Shown here: positions 1-12,411 of the stretch, piece by piece
Numbering within the stretch: position 1 is the first letter of the stretch
Layout of the letters: every line of letters begins with the position of its first letter
DNA from: Phlebopus portentosus
Lineage: Eukaryota; Basidiomycota; Agaricomycetes; Boletales; Boletinellaceae
DNA: 64,000 bases
Assembly: GCA_037892935.1 (NCBI GenBank)
Contig: JAYXKI010000002.1
Location: 992,001-1,056,000 of the forward strand
Direction of reading: 5' to 3'
The notes under the pieces: generated by a model
The model's database searches: none
Told to the model about the DNA's origin: nothing
The model's input: only the letters and a program-made list of their open reading frames with translations
Position numbers and translations under genes: made by a program

Positions 1-771
1 GGTCATAAGTATGTCGTGCATGCATATGAGAGAATACCGAAGGACACATAGGATGAGAGAAAATTGAAAGATATAAGAGCCATAGTCGTGGCAGCTACAA
101 TCAGACAGTGGCAAATGTTAAAAGAAAATCGTTTTGCTAAGGAAAAAAAAAAGGTTGAGACGTACGTTAGGCAGCCACATAAGAGCTCTTTCAAATATCG
201 CGACAAGCGATTTCCATTCCTCATAGCCCACGGCGCCATCCAATCCTCCCTCCCATTGCTCTAAATCTTCCTTTTCATCTTCGAGAGCCTCCCCCATTTC
301 TGGGAGCTTTTTCCGACCTCCCGCTCGCTTTTTTTGCACGAATTTACCCAATACATATGACATACGGGTATGAAGGAAAGACTTCCATAGTTTGAAGGAT
401 CCAGGAAATTGGACGAGCGCAGATTCATAAAGGTACGTCAACCGTTGGAAGCTGAGGCGCGCTTCCGGAGTCGCAAGGGGACCGAGCAATGAAACGACGC
501 CCGGCTCCAGGTTCGGGGGAGGAGCGGTTTTTTGCAACGTAGTGCATAAGTCTTTTGTTGCCTGGATTGCGTTCCACCAGTGACGAAAGGAGGTTGGATT
601 GCGGAGAAGATCTTCTTCTATTGTTATGTCGGCGGTCGACAGAAGTCCGGAATGAGTTACAGGATTCGGTGTAGGATTTGTCAGAGAAACATCGGCTTTC
701 AGTGTATCCAGAGATGGTCGCAATGGAGCGACGGAAGGCATGGCGGTCACAAGTGAGCTCGAGTCAACCAT
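1..771 (-). CDS. SYF1: Pre-mRNA-splicing factor SYF1 (XAB2), 5' part, truncated by window edge
   Basis: SYF1 is a HAT/TPR-repeat scaffold of the Prp19-associated (NTC) spliceosome complex in the nucleus. Exon 1 (771 to 166, minus) begins at an ATG and encodes EEDLLRNPTSFRHWW, then a HAT-like helix pair ending FKLWKSFLHTRMSYV and IFERALMWLPN. A GTACGT donor starts an intron at 165-95 (TAG acceptor). Exon 2 resumes in frame with LPRLWLLYLSIF and HARHTYD, the typical SYF1 HAT sequence, and leaves the window at base 1. Only the first 230 or so residues of an expected 800-plus are present. The frame is open upstream of the ATG but has no earlier ATG. The start lies only 125 bp from the BET4 start on the other strand, so the two probably share a promoter. 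Family assignment is firm; the remaining exons are outside the window. Confidence 0.9.
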
Positions 772-896
772 CGATGGTTGAGGACAGACGTCTGAAGACA
801 ATATTCATTACATAATCACTTATTCGTCATCCAGACGCGTCGACGTGCCTGAAACGACGAGCAAGTTACCAAGTAACTTCAATCCCGACAGTTACG

Positions 897-2499
897 ATGG
901 TGAGCGATGTATTTTTTTATTTTATTTTTTTAATGATGACTAACTAACCAGCACGACTGATTAGCATGGTGTCAAGCGTACTCGGTATTCCGCAGAGGAC
1001 CTACAGGCGCGTCGACAGAAGGAGAAATCCAAGCTTGACGCATATCTCAAACTCACCGATGATGTGTTAGCAAGAGTACTGTTTTCAGCCTTCGGTTCAA
1101 TCTCCAGGACTGAATTCATGATCATATGCAGAAGAAAGCTAAAGACTGGAGTCTCGAGTCTCTGAATCTCACGACAAGACTCCTTACTTTGAATCCCGAA
1201 TTATACACAGTCTGGAATTACCGGCGCGACATATTCACGAACGGCGTCTTTGTTGATCCAGAGTGGTAATTGAGAGGTATTTGACCGCGATATTTAATTT
1301 CTGACGAAAGCTGCATCTAAGCTCACTAAACGATATAAATGACGTTCTGAACACCGATCTCGACCTAACCATGGCTTTCTTGCGGCAGCATCCAAAGGTG
1401 TATTGGATTTGGAACCATCGACGTTGGTGCCTTGAACACGTTCCTGAAGGCCCGGAAAGTGACCCCTTGGGATGGAAGAAAGCGATCTGGGCAATGGAAC
1501 TGCGTGCCGTGGAGAAAATGCTTGACGCTGATGCTCGGAACTGTGGGTTACCAATTCAACAGAGAGTCAAGAAGTGTTTGGTGAATCAATACACCCGCAG
1601 TCCACGCATGGAATTACCGTAGATATGTTCTAGCATCGATGCCCGTGAAGAGGCCCGAATCTGCCGAGCTCGCGTATACGAAACACCAGATTGAAGCCAA
1701 CTTCTCGAACTTCAGTGCATGGCATCAACGATCAAAGGTATACACCTTCATGTGGAAACAAGGACTTCTCGACGAGGCAAAGAGCAAAGACGAAGGTAAT
1801 GATATGGTATTGTTATTGTCAACTGATATCAAGTTCATTTGGTAGAGTTTGAACTGGTCAAGCAAGCACTGTATGTTGATCCATACGATCAGAGCTCATG
1901 GCTTTACCATCGATGGCTCGTCGGAGATGGTTAGCAATTCATCTCACGATGCGAATGCACGCTGACAGACTAGGGCCATCCACAGGCAGCGACAAAGCGT
2001 TGCTTCAGCGAGAAATAAGCGTGATCCAGGAGCTTTCAGAAGTGGAGCCAGAATGCAAGTGTACGTATCCTGTACTCCATTGTTCAAGCATCTCCGGCGG
2101 TATAATCCGCTGAACATGCAGGTGTGCTTGCTGATAATGTCGCTAGGGTGTCTGGAAACGCTTGTTCACTATAACCGACTTCTAATTGAGAAGCACCTTC
2201 GCGGCGACGCTGAGATTACGAAGAGTGAACGGGAGAAGGTTCGAGATAAGTGCCTATCAATGCTACGAACACTAGTACGGATAGACTCGTTCAGGGCTAT
2301 GCGATATCAAGAAATAGGTGGGCAATGCTTTCCGGGTGCTGGCCTGGAAAAACTGCTTATTGTTATGTCACCTCAGTACAACATTTGGAGTCCACATGCA
2401 GGTTGTGATTTAGAAGCAGAAGGGAAGGCATGCTCAGATCTGATATTGATAAGCCTAGAACCTCAAACAAATGGAGTATCAGACAATACACGGCGTTGA
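897..2499 (+). CDS. BET4: Rab geranylgeranyltransferase alpha subunit (BET4)
   Basis: Alpha subunit of geranylgeranyltransferase II, which attaches geranylgeranyl groups to the C-terminal cysteines of Rab proteins. The first coding exon appears to be just ATG (897-899); the intron 900-964 is followed by HGVKRTRYSAEDLQARRQKE, the conserved BET4 N-terminus. Exon 2 ends at 1075 and exon 3 starts at 1132. Prenyltransferase alpha repeats (PPTA) are visible: LNPELYTVWNYRRD, HPKVYWIWNHRRWCLEH, NFSAWHQRSKVY and DPYDQSSWLYHRWLVGD, then LETLVHYNRLLIEK. The last family-like stretch is RIDSFRAMRYQEIG near 2317. Beyond it the frame either reads on to a stop at 2499 or is spliced again at a GTGGGC donor (2318), so the 3' end is uncertain. 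Two likely substrates, the Rab genes at 45.6 and 56.4 kb, lie in the same window. Confidence 0.87.
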
Positions 2500-5400
2500 A
2501 TTGGTTTTCTCAGCATGTTATAAATGTATACATCAATGCTTTAAACGTCCCGTCTCCGTATTCCTGCTCTCGCTTTGGCATGGTCGACTACTCGATTACA
2601 CCGACGCCATCGACATGTATAGTGGCCTTACGTGCACTTGCATTCGCCTTGCGCACATTGGCAGCTAGGGAAAGCAGAAGGAAGAAGATCGCTCAGCAAC
2701 GCCAAGACGACCAAGACAAGTACGTTCAACTCACGATGCACCGCAGGTGCAGGTCTCCTTGCCGCAGCCGTAGTTAACGGGAGTGTTTACGTTCTAAAGT
2801 CAGAAAGGCCCGATTAGCAAACAATATGCATGCGACGTTATAGCAAAGTTTAGGAGGACGTACAGCGAGCATAATGAGATTTCTTTCTGTTGAGTTGCAG
2901 GTCTTAGTGTGGTAAGATCTTTGGGGGGCGGACTAAGTAGCTGCGTGCGATGTTTATTTATATGCATTCTGGAAAGGGTTCCACGTGATACATTCACCCT
3001 TTCGGCCATTTCGGATCAAGCTTGTTTTGTTTTCGTTCCGCTCCAAGATGATGTTTCTATTATTCCAAGTCAGATTTCAGGATTGTACGTCACTCATCTT
3101 GTTTCCTGTTTTGCTTTGGCAACGTCTTTCTCACTACAAAGCAAAGATATACAGTATGTAATGCTTGGCTTTCTCGTTGCGCTCGTTTCTGGACACTTGC
3201 GGTATTTTCTGAACACCCGTGAGTCGCCGAGACACAGGATAGAAATCAAATGATTCTGAGCTGAGACACTGTTGCATCTAAATACAATTCCAGATCTTTC
3301 AGTTTAGTTTGATTCCGTGCCTCTGCCTTTCCACCAGCAAGTTCTCATCTGATGGAGAACTGTGCTTGCAATCCCATTCCAGGTATAACCCACAGGGGGC
3401 AGAATTACTTTTCTGAGCCGCTTATATAGGAAACAGAATTGGAAAGCTCGCTTCTGATTGGCTGGATTTCAGTTCTGGATCAAATTTTCAGGTTCGGAAA
3501 TAGGGTTTTGGCCCCCTGTGCCACATCCGGAGGAGTCTGTCTTCCTGGATCTGGGCTGGACTCATACTGCGCAGGGAAAGGACGAATCATGATTGGATAT
3601 ACAGCATGCTCTACTGAAGGACCTTGTGAGAAAGAGGCGTATCATCCATTCAATACGTGGTTCTCACATGACGACACAGGAAAGCTGACCTGACTGCGTA
3701 TGGTATCGGAGCGGAGGTGGGTACTGCGTGTTTCCTGTGTATCAGTGATATTGAATCAATACCTTTTAGTGATTGACTCCTTCAGGTTTCCACTATTGTC
3801 ATCTGCTTTCCAAGTGGGTCAACTTTCATCGTTTCGACTTCTGTTGTGGATAGGAAAGGAATAATGACAGAGATTGTGCCTGCATCCATGCGCAAGTCAG
3901 AACGCCGACAGGTTCGATTCGTTTCCGCGATCTCGACGGCCAGGAAGGAATAAACCTTTGATCTGGTCGGTAGCGCTCGAGTTTGTATTGACCACTGGCT
4001 TGATGTTAAGTGAGTTTATTACGAGTCTAATCTATACCCGCTCGCCGAGCGCAAGAAAGTTCCCGTGCATCAGTTTCTTTCGGCGACTGAACTTAACGGC
4101 CCGCAGGCACCTTTCTTCTCTCGCCCCTATCAGCGTGGCTTTGGATAACTTGATCTGAAGTGGTACTTTTCCGCGGCGTGGTGATAGATATCACGGAGTA
4201 GCTTGCAGCAGAGCCCTGTTTCAAATCTCCATGAGCTAAATTCGCTGAGCGCAGACGCCCGTTCTGGATGCCTTCAAGGCCCAGTACTCCGTCGCAGCTT
4301 TTCCACGCAGACCTGAGTCATAGAAGGTTAGCGATCTGTACAATATTCTGATTCTGCTTCTCAACGTCGCAACTATTAATGGCAGACCGTTCAATACATT
4401 GACTCGGCGAATCTGCCATGAAGGGCGAACAGGCTCAAACATCAAAGTTCTATGCCCAAGTAAACGTGTATTCGTGTGAACGGGTTGATACTGAAGTCTG
4501 CATAAATCCTCTTCAGGATCCCCCGTTCTATATGCATTCAGTAGAGTTTCCTGTCCCTCAGAAGAAACTTTGTCTCTTCTATTCAGCGGAGTCTGAGAAC
4601 TTGCGCCTTGTGCTTGAAACTTTGATACTTGACAGATGTGAGTTACTCCTATTCATCGTCCCTCCATTCTATGTGCCTCCTGCTTATTTTGCTTGGGGAA
4701 ATAGATTACTCTCTTGTCGTTGTCAGCACCCGCTACATTGCATTTCCAACGTGAAATGGCCACCGCTCCACAATAATCACGCTTGCCGAGGAAACCTTTC
4801 TCCTCAATACCGTGTTCCAATAAATACAAATCAACATCTTAACCTTTCTGGACTCGTGTTGTACGATTTGGGAAGTTGGGCAGCTCCACAGACCTGCAGC
4901 TTCCCGGCGATGGCGTCGAAACCCTGCAGGTGTATCTAGATATCGCTTGCTTCTTCGGGAGCTTATTTGAAGCTTGCAGGTCTTCAACGTGCTTTTTTTA
5001 CCACGCTCGAGTTTGGGAAAGCTCCTGATCTGGGTCTTTGCCTCAGAAAGTTGTGGTGGCATTTCGTACTGTCTGTGATAGGTATGATCTTCTTTCGATG
5101 AGGAGAGGTACTGTACATATCACGATCGTGATTGTGATTGACACAACGTGCCTGCAGCATTAAGACATCGCTTATCCTGGGGAGCTGACTATCGCAGCGC
5201 TGCCCCGCCTGCCTATATCGCTAACATTCCACGGCTGTCGCTGAAAAGCACGACTTACGTTCCTTTATATGCTGGACTGGTTCCGGAATGAAAAGAGGGT
5301 GCAGTGCTTCCATTATGCTCTCTCTACCGTACCGACTACTTGCAGTGCGCTACGCAATTCGGATGTAGTATCGTGGACAGTGGACATATTCTTCGCCGAA

Positions 5401-6536
5401 TCGAATACACTACAAGGGCCGGGAAGGAGGAATATCACATTAGGAGTGCCAATCACCAAATAGTTATATGCTCACGGGGACGATACGAAGCAAACATCTG
5501 TACGTATTGGAACGCTCGCTTTCGCCGAAGTAGAGGATCTGAACGGAGACTCTGAACCCCCCTTTTTTATCCTCTCTCAATCTGTCACCCATGCGTGGAC
5601 CTTGACTCCCCGACAAGATCGGCGAGTGAACCGATGGCGAGGCTAATCATCCGCTTGTATCGACGGATGATGAATACATGGTAAGGACGAGATGACGAGA
5701 AGGGATGATGTACCTTCTAATTCTGGGTACTACTGCCAATAGTGACTGCACGAGGATTTAATGAAGCAAAGTTTTTCCTCCAAGTTGGGATTCGATACAT
5801 TCTCGGACACTCGGTATCTTCTTATTTGGCGAAAACGGTACACACGAATGGTGCGTGGGTTGCGTCAAGGAAGCGAAATTGGCCTAGACTCTTGACTGTG
5901 GACGAGCGAAGCCGGGTACTTACGCGGTGAGGTAATGACGAAACCGCTATCCATGCAGGAAACCCTGGAGTCCTCGGCGAGTGGCGTTCAAGATGTCGTT
6001 ATTGTGAAGACGGCAAGATGCATAGATGCACCGTCTTGAAGGCAGATAGGAGAACAAGGACGAATCTGAGCCGAGTGGCCGACTGCTCGCGATATGCTCG
6101 ACGTTTTCGCGTGCCGCCCATCATGATCCATGGAGCATACAAGATAATTCTAAACACACGCGTTTGCGGGCAAGCGTGTCCTTGACGCCCGCCTTTTTCT
6201 TTTCCTTTTTCTTTTTATTTGTTTTCTGCCCTGGTCTGTTTGTGCTTGAACAGGCTGTATATGTTACATCGTGTATGAACGAAGTATGCATGTAATTAGT
6301 AGAAAAAGGCTGAATAATAATATTATAATAATGTGAGAAAATAGAGTTCATTGCGAGTGCCTCATTGCAAAGGCGTGCCATCTCTCGAGTCTGATACATA
6401 CAAACTTGACCATCTCGTCCCAAAAATCAATCGTCTCCCATATTTTCCACTCAATCTCTCGTATCTTTCCATCTTCTGTCCATCCTCTCAGTCGTCGTCG
6501 TCCCTATCCTCGTCGTCGACATCAACAGCGACATCG
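2500..6536. other. Gene-poor stretch with fragmentary reading frames
   Basis: About 4 kb without a gene I can recognise. Reading frames of 60-170 codons occur on the plus strand (for example 2909-3253, 4418-4939, 5269-5463), some with intron-like donors such as the GTGAGT near 4637, but none carries a family motif and each is interrupted. Around 3785-4155 one plus frame stays protein-like across several hundred bases but contains stops. This may be an eroded gene or fast-evolving lineage-specific genes. A MITE copy lies at 3391-3520. The last 200 bases hold a pyrimidine-rich promoter-like tract before the EDC4 start. Confidence 0.4.
3391..3520. mobile_element. 130-bp MITE-like element, copy 1
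   Basis: The element starts CACAGGGGGC and ends GCCCCCTGTG, a perfect 10-bp terminal inverted repeat. The inverted similarity continues imperfectly to about 30 bp on each side (to CTGAGCC and GGTTCGG). A second copy at 21469-21600 matches along the whole length with roughly 15 differences by eye, and the similarity stops at the inverted repeats. It has no coding capacity. The termini are compatible with a non-autonomous DNA transposon, but no target-site duplication is visible, so the superfamily is not assigned. Confidence 0.75.
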
Positions 6537-9500
6537 ATGGACAGAGCAAACTTCAACGTCATGAGTCTCTTCGCCCGCCCAGTGACACCTCCCCAAGAGC
6601 CTTCCCTGCAGTCTTCTCCACCGCAGCCCCAGCTCTCTCCTACCCACTCCTACCGCGAGCCCCTGCCCTCATCGCCGCCAAAGAACCAGACCCTCGACTC
6701 TCTTTTTCGTAGTATGAACAACAATCAACCGGTATCTTCAGACCATACGCCGCCAGCAACTTCAAACATGAACAATCCATTCCGCACCCAGGCTCCCGCT
6801 CAGCCAACGAACAATTCAGGGCCTGGTACCCCGGTTTCGTCTGTTACTGCCGCATCGCACTCGTCGCACGGTTCAGGGAGTAATCAGCCGCCTGCAGACC
6901 GACAGAGCGCATTGCTGTCATTGCTAGGATCGACGGTCGGAAACAACGGTACATCGGTCAGCGCCAGTTCTGTTGGCTCTGGCAATCAGCCTCTCATTCC
7001 TCACAATCCACCCTCTCCCCCCATTGATATTGATCAGCGAGCAAGACTTGCGCCACAAGGAAGCGAGGCGCAGGGAAAGATTTTGCTTGAACAACTAATG
7101 TCCGGGTGAGTCTATACCCTGTTTGTCATGACGCGTCTAGTTCTCCCATGTTTGTTTCCAACCGCCATCGTCGCTTGTATCGCTTCTTAACTACTGATAA
7201 CTGACTGTCAATATTTTCTCTGTGCATTTGCTTCCGCTATCGTCTCGCTCGTGCTCTTCATATCATATAGAAATCTCACCGGACTTGGCGAGATGTCTCA
7301 AGGTCAAGGCGCCAACGTTTACCCTTCATCTGCGCCAATGCCTTATCCACCGCAGCAGCCATATGGCCCCTTTCCAGCAGACGCTTACCAGAGTCCATAT
7401 GGGCAGGAGACTCCTCGCGAACTCCCGCAAGGCCCTCAGCAGCCCCAGCCATTACAGCAGCAGCATCTTCCGCAACAGCAGCCTCCTTCACCAAGCCGAA
7501 AGTCCATGTTCGAGTTTGTTTCGCCCTTTGATGCTCTTGCCTCCACAGGTGCTTCTGGCGTCAAGAAGAAGCCGGTCCCGGAGGAGCCTCTTGCACATGA
7601 CGAACCGTGGGCTCCGTCCACTGCAGACCCGAAGCGCAAGTCGATGGAGAATCTCATGGATCAACTCACACGAAGTAGTCAAGGTCCGGTTCCACCGCCT
7701 CAGCATCAGCTCGACTCATACAGTCCGGAGCCGGGAACTCCTCCCGCAGATCCGATGCACTTCCAACAGAAGTCTCTGTATGGACCAAAACAGCAACAAC
7801 AGCTACTAGGATCGCCTCGCGGATCGCCTCCGCGGGCGCACATTCACCAAGCTCAAGCGCAGCAACGAACCCGCGAGTCTCCGAGTGGATCCATGATGCA
7901 GGGCCATGCAGGCAAGGCCAGGTCAGAGTCCTCGCCTGTAAGAAGCAACTGGAAAACCAATCAAGAAAATAAATTACGTGCACCCAAGTCGAAGGCATTC
8001 ATTAGCACCCCGTAAGTTATTTTTGTTCGAGATCTTGGCTTTCAATCTTACAATAATTACAGAATTCAGTCGCAGAACATCGTCTTCGATGTCGCTCAGA
8101 CCCAAGAGAGCGTACAAGCTTCGCGCGACTGTGTCAAGTCTACCGCGATTGCATTGGTCAAAGTTGATCCAACTTTCCTTCCTGGAACGACAATTGGCGC
8201 GACCCACTGGGTAGCCTATGCGATGACTCGAGGTCGTGTTCGTGTCATCAGCAGATCGAGCGGAGATCGCACTCTGTTGCAGCTTCCTTCCGTGTTCGGT
8301 CCAAGCATTTCGTCACCGATATGGCTGTCTTTGGTAATCGACTTGCCGGAGTTACCTCAGATGGAGGTTTCGTCGTCTGGGAACTTCCTGAAGTGATTAC
8401 AGATGACGTCCCGTAAGTGGTCTCTTGAAGGATCGCACTGAATTTATTACTCATTTTCAATCTAGGGGTAAAATCCTGGTCTGCATTGTCCCACATAACG
8501 ACTTTGAGCTCTTGCATTCGGTCAAGTGGCATCCGAAGGATCCTGACACTCTGGCCGTGGCCTCGGACTCTAATATTTATCTCGTCAATGTGGCCGATGC
8601 TGCCAACGTATTCCGCGGCCAACCATTTACTCAGATCGACTTACATCGTGTAGCTCAGACATTCACCGTTTCTTCTGTGAGCATCCCTTGTTTATTTTAT
8701 TCAAACGTTTTCATTGACGTAATTTACAGCCTCTTGTTTCATTCGACTTCGACGTTCCTCACCAAGCACTCGCAACTATTTCAGAGGACTCTGTTTTGAC
8801 GTTATGGAATATACCCGATAAGCTGCCGTTCTGGTCCCAGAAGATTCCAGGCGATGGTACTCCATCTTCATTGACCTTCTTGGATGGTGGTGTGGTTATC
8901 GGAAGGAAAAATGGGACTGTCTTCCAACTCCTTCCTGTTATGGGTGATGTCATCCTTTCTACCGTCAAGTTCCTTAACAATGGCGCAGAGGACCCTGAAA
9001 TGTTTGGTCACGTCGCCTATGATAGCCGCATCCAGACCTTGTGGGTGGCCAACAGCAAGCGTGACAGTATTATTGCCTTGAAAGTCTGCTTCGAATTGTC
9101 TACGCCGTCGCCAGGCGGAGAAGAGCTCATCCGGGGTGGCTACTTTGAGCAGCTCGTCGAGTTCGTCGGACCGAAGCCGACACTGAACTTCGTCATTCTT
9201 ACTGCGGACTCGGACCCGACTGGTGGTGAGGCGCATGCCGCTTGCATCGCAGCGAAGCTTCCTGCGGGCGAGCTCGCTCTTGTCGCTTTCTCAGTACACA
9301 GCAGTGGAGTTGATCAAGTGCTTATTCGCAAAGAATGGTACGAAAGCGCTTTCCTGTCGACAACTGCGAAGTTCCCGGCATTCAACCCGACGATGGTGCC
9401 GCCACCACCTCCCGCTGAAGCGCGTCAGCGTCCCGTCCAGCCTCCTCGCGAACTCTCGCAGCCGATCCCCTCTGTTCCGATTAGGTTGAGAACGCCACCC

Positions 9501-11325
9501 TCAGAGGAGATCGATTCAGAGCAGAACAAGGAAGACATACGCCCGCAGGAGGTCAAGGGTAAGGGACCGAAGGGCAAGAATGTCGGATGGAAAGACAGAG
9601 ACGAGTCGAATGGTTCAAGCGGCAAGGGGAAAGAGAAGGAGAAAACTGCTGACATTGCTATTATTAACGAGTCTCCTTTGGGTGTCGCGCTCTCAAAGGA
9701 GCTCCGCAGAGTCGAAGAAAGCCTTCATACGCGTATCGGTCGTCTCGTCGCCAAGGAGCTGGACAAACAACGTAAGTTATTGTTGTTTGTTGAGATTATG
9801 CCTCATGATCAACTCAATTGTGATCGCAGAGCAACGCCTTGAAGAAGCTCGTGCAGCTGAACAAGCTGCAGACTTTGCGCGCCAGGAGAAGATTCTCAAG
9901 CTAATCTCTACCGAGCTGACGAAGAACACAACTCGTGTTGTCGAGTCCGCTGTCAGGGGTGAAGTCCAGAACTCGGTTCTTCCTTCACTAGAAGGGATCA
10001 CCAGAGCGGAAGTTAAGTCCGCAATTAATACCCAGATCAGCAAAGGTGTCAGTGAATCTGTCCGTACGGTAAGTTAAAAACACACGTTGTATGTCCAGTA
10101 GATGGCTTACCTTCGCTTATCCTAGGCAATGCCGCCCGAGATTGAGAAGATGTTCATCAAACCCGAGGTTACGAACCAAATTGCACGCAACTTGTCGAGC
10201 TCGTTGACACCGGTCATTGAACGTCATGTGAAGGACATCGTCGCGAAGACCTTGCTGCCTGCTTATCAGGCTCAGACGTCAGCAATGCACCAGGAGTTGC
10301 TGCGTGAGATTCACGCTGAGATGGCGAGCTTGAAGAAGGATGTTCTTAGTTGGCAAAGTGAGGCCTTCCGGACCCAAGAGGTGCGAGTGTTCAAGGCTAT
10401 CTGCGTTCGTGTTGACTGATTTGATTGCATAGTCCATGATTCGCGATATGGACCAGGCTATCCGGTCTCTGTCGGAGCAAATTAAGTTCATGACAATGAA
10501 CATGCCTTCGATGAGCCACCCATCATCGATACCATCACACAGTTCGCCTAGTGGATCAGGCACGAGCTACTTGCCCGCTGGACAATCGCCAATGGGCCAG
10601 TCGCACCACCGCTCAGGCAACGTCCCTTCTATAGCTCCGACATCGACCTACCAGCCATCATTCCAGCAGGGTCCGCCTCCTGCTTCGGGTGTCCAACACC
10701 AGTGGTACGGGCCTAACTTACCCGGACAATCGCACGGCCAACAGCAAGTCGTTCAACAATTGCAGGCGCAGCCGGTTGCTGCACCTCCAGCACCGAAGAC
10801 AGATGAGTGGGACGATACATATCTCGCCGTGCTGAGCACGCAGGACCTCAAACAGCTCCGAGAGCTGTTGGCTCGTTCTAACCCGGAAATTATTATGCCA
10901 TCGAATGGCCCGGGTCCTCTGTCGCAAGCCGTTATCCTAACTCTTTTGCACCGCGTAAGTATCGTCGAGCCTTTTCTGTTATTTATCAATCCTGACGCCG
11001 TTGATAGCTCGCGGCTGCCATTGGAGAAACGTCGCCAGTCGATGAGGCTTTTAAGTCTGCTCTCTGGTGGCTGCAACGTGCGGCAGCAACTTTGAATACT
11101 AATGTGAGTTCTGCATATCATCTTCTAACCATGTATGAGTATCTTACTTTTCTCCAGGACCCACTTATTTCGCCATACGTCGGACGAGTCCTTCCTAATG
11201 TTTCCCAGATGCTGAACACCACGAAGCAGCGCCTCAGCCTCCTCCCTGGTGGACCTCAACTGGTTGACACGACGCGCCTCATCTCAGACATCCAAGAAAC
11301 TCTCAATCGCAAGCCCTTGCTGTAA
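6537..11325 (+). CDS. EDC4/Ge-1-like enhancer of mRNA decapping (WD-repeat scaffold)
   Basis: Large protein (about 1,400 residues) resembling EDC4/Ge-1, a P-body scaffold that links the decapping enzyme to its activators. The start is MDRANFNVMSLFARPVTPPQ; an earlier in-frame ATG is not needed. Residues 1-430 are Pro/Gln/Ser-rich and probably disordered. A beta-propeller-like region follows (about 440-800), with typical pieces VKWHPKDPDTLAVASDSNIY and MFGHVAYDSRIQTLWVANS. A charged linker (KGKGPKGKN region) precedes a helical C-terminus with QQRLEEARAAEQAADFARQE, ERHVKDIVAKTLLPAYQAQT and SAMHQELLREIHAEM, which is the part most like Ge-1. About ten exons: for example 6537-7105, 7271-8010, and a last one ending at TAA 11325. 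Some introns are only about 50 nt. The family call rests mainly on the C-terminus and domain order. Confidence 0.82.
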
Positions 11326-12411
11326 ATAATGACGCGATGATATATACACAGACGGAAGAAACAAAGGCTGTTGTAATAGCTGCTAAACGACAACTGGGTG
11401 AACACGCGCAAGTCGCATGCATCCCACTTACCATCCCATGCACCGCCTACATATGCATTCCGCATTACTTCGGCGTGCGTCACGATAAACAAAAATCTCT
11501 CCCGTCGCCGATCTCCCAGTGCGTTGTAGTTGAAGATAGATTCTCCTCCCCTCTGGTATGAGCTGGCTAGGCCGGGCTGGCGAAAGATTGTGTACATACT
11601 ACTTGTCTGTGCTACCGCTGCCGCCCTTTATGCTGCTGATTGTATATGCGCTGTTGTGCTACTTCCTTCTTCACTTCTTGTTCTGTTACGCTATTCTTTG
11701 CTTTCAGCGATGCTTTTTTGTCTTCTGCATGATATAATTTTCGTTTTTTCGTCAACGTTGTCCTGTCTTTTCTTCCTTCCTTTTCTCTGCTGGGCTGTCC
11801 GAGACTAATGTACGACAAAAGATTGTACACTTTCTTTCATCTCTTCTTTTCTACCTTCACATGTTTCTTTTGCTTTCTTATTCACTCAACTCTTGCATTT
11901 TTTTACAGATTTACTTACCACCCTTCAGTACTTAGTAACGAACGGTATGATCTTTGATTACACATGCGCTACGTTTAGCACGAGTAGTTCTAGTTTGAGA
12001 AATGAAAAGTTACGATCATGATTTTTCTTTTGAACCAAATTTCTTCGTGGTGAAAACTGTAATCTAACACGGTTACTACATTTTCGTGCGGCACGAGTCG
12101 AGTGAATTTCAAATCAAATTATGACACTCCATCCAAAGAACGATTGGTGACTTGAAAAGGACAGATGTGGCCGAACGTAAAGGGGACAAACGAATAATGT
12201 ACACAGCATATCCACAACATAGATAAGCAGAATCAAGGAACAACAGCGAATGCACGAAGGGAAGGCAACAAAGGGACATAAATACATGCAAAATCGATCA
12301 TTATATGACGAGAAAGTGACAGGCGATGAGGCGCCTCAAGAAATGTTACAGTTCCACAAACAAACACACTGCACTTCACCACAAAATGAGGTAATGAACT
12401 CGACACACGTG
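11326..12411. other. Intergenic region between convergent genes
   Basis: About 1.1 kb between the stop of the EDC4-like gene and the stop of the minus-strand membrane protein. It is T-rich on the plus strand (11640-11920), consistent with 3' untranslated sequence. I see no gene, repeat or structured RNA. Confidence 0.5.

Noticed and set aside
3900..3965. GGTTCGATTCG resembling a tRNA B-box
   Set aside because: No acceptor-stem pairing or A-box could be placed around it. No other tRNA-like B-box in the window held up.
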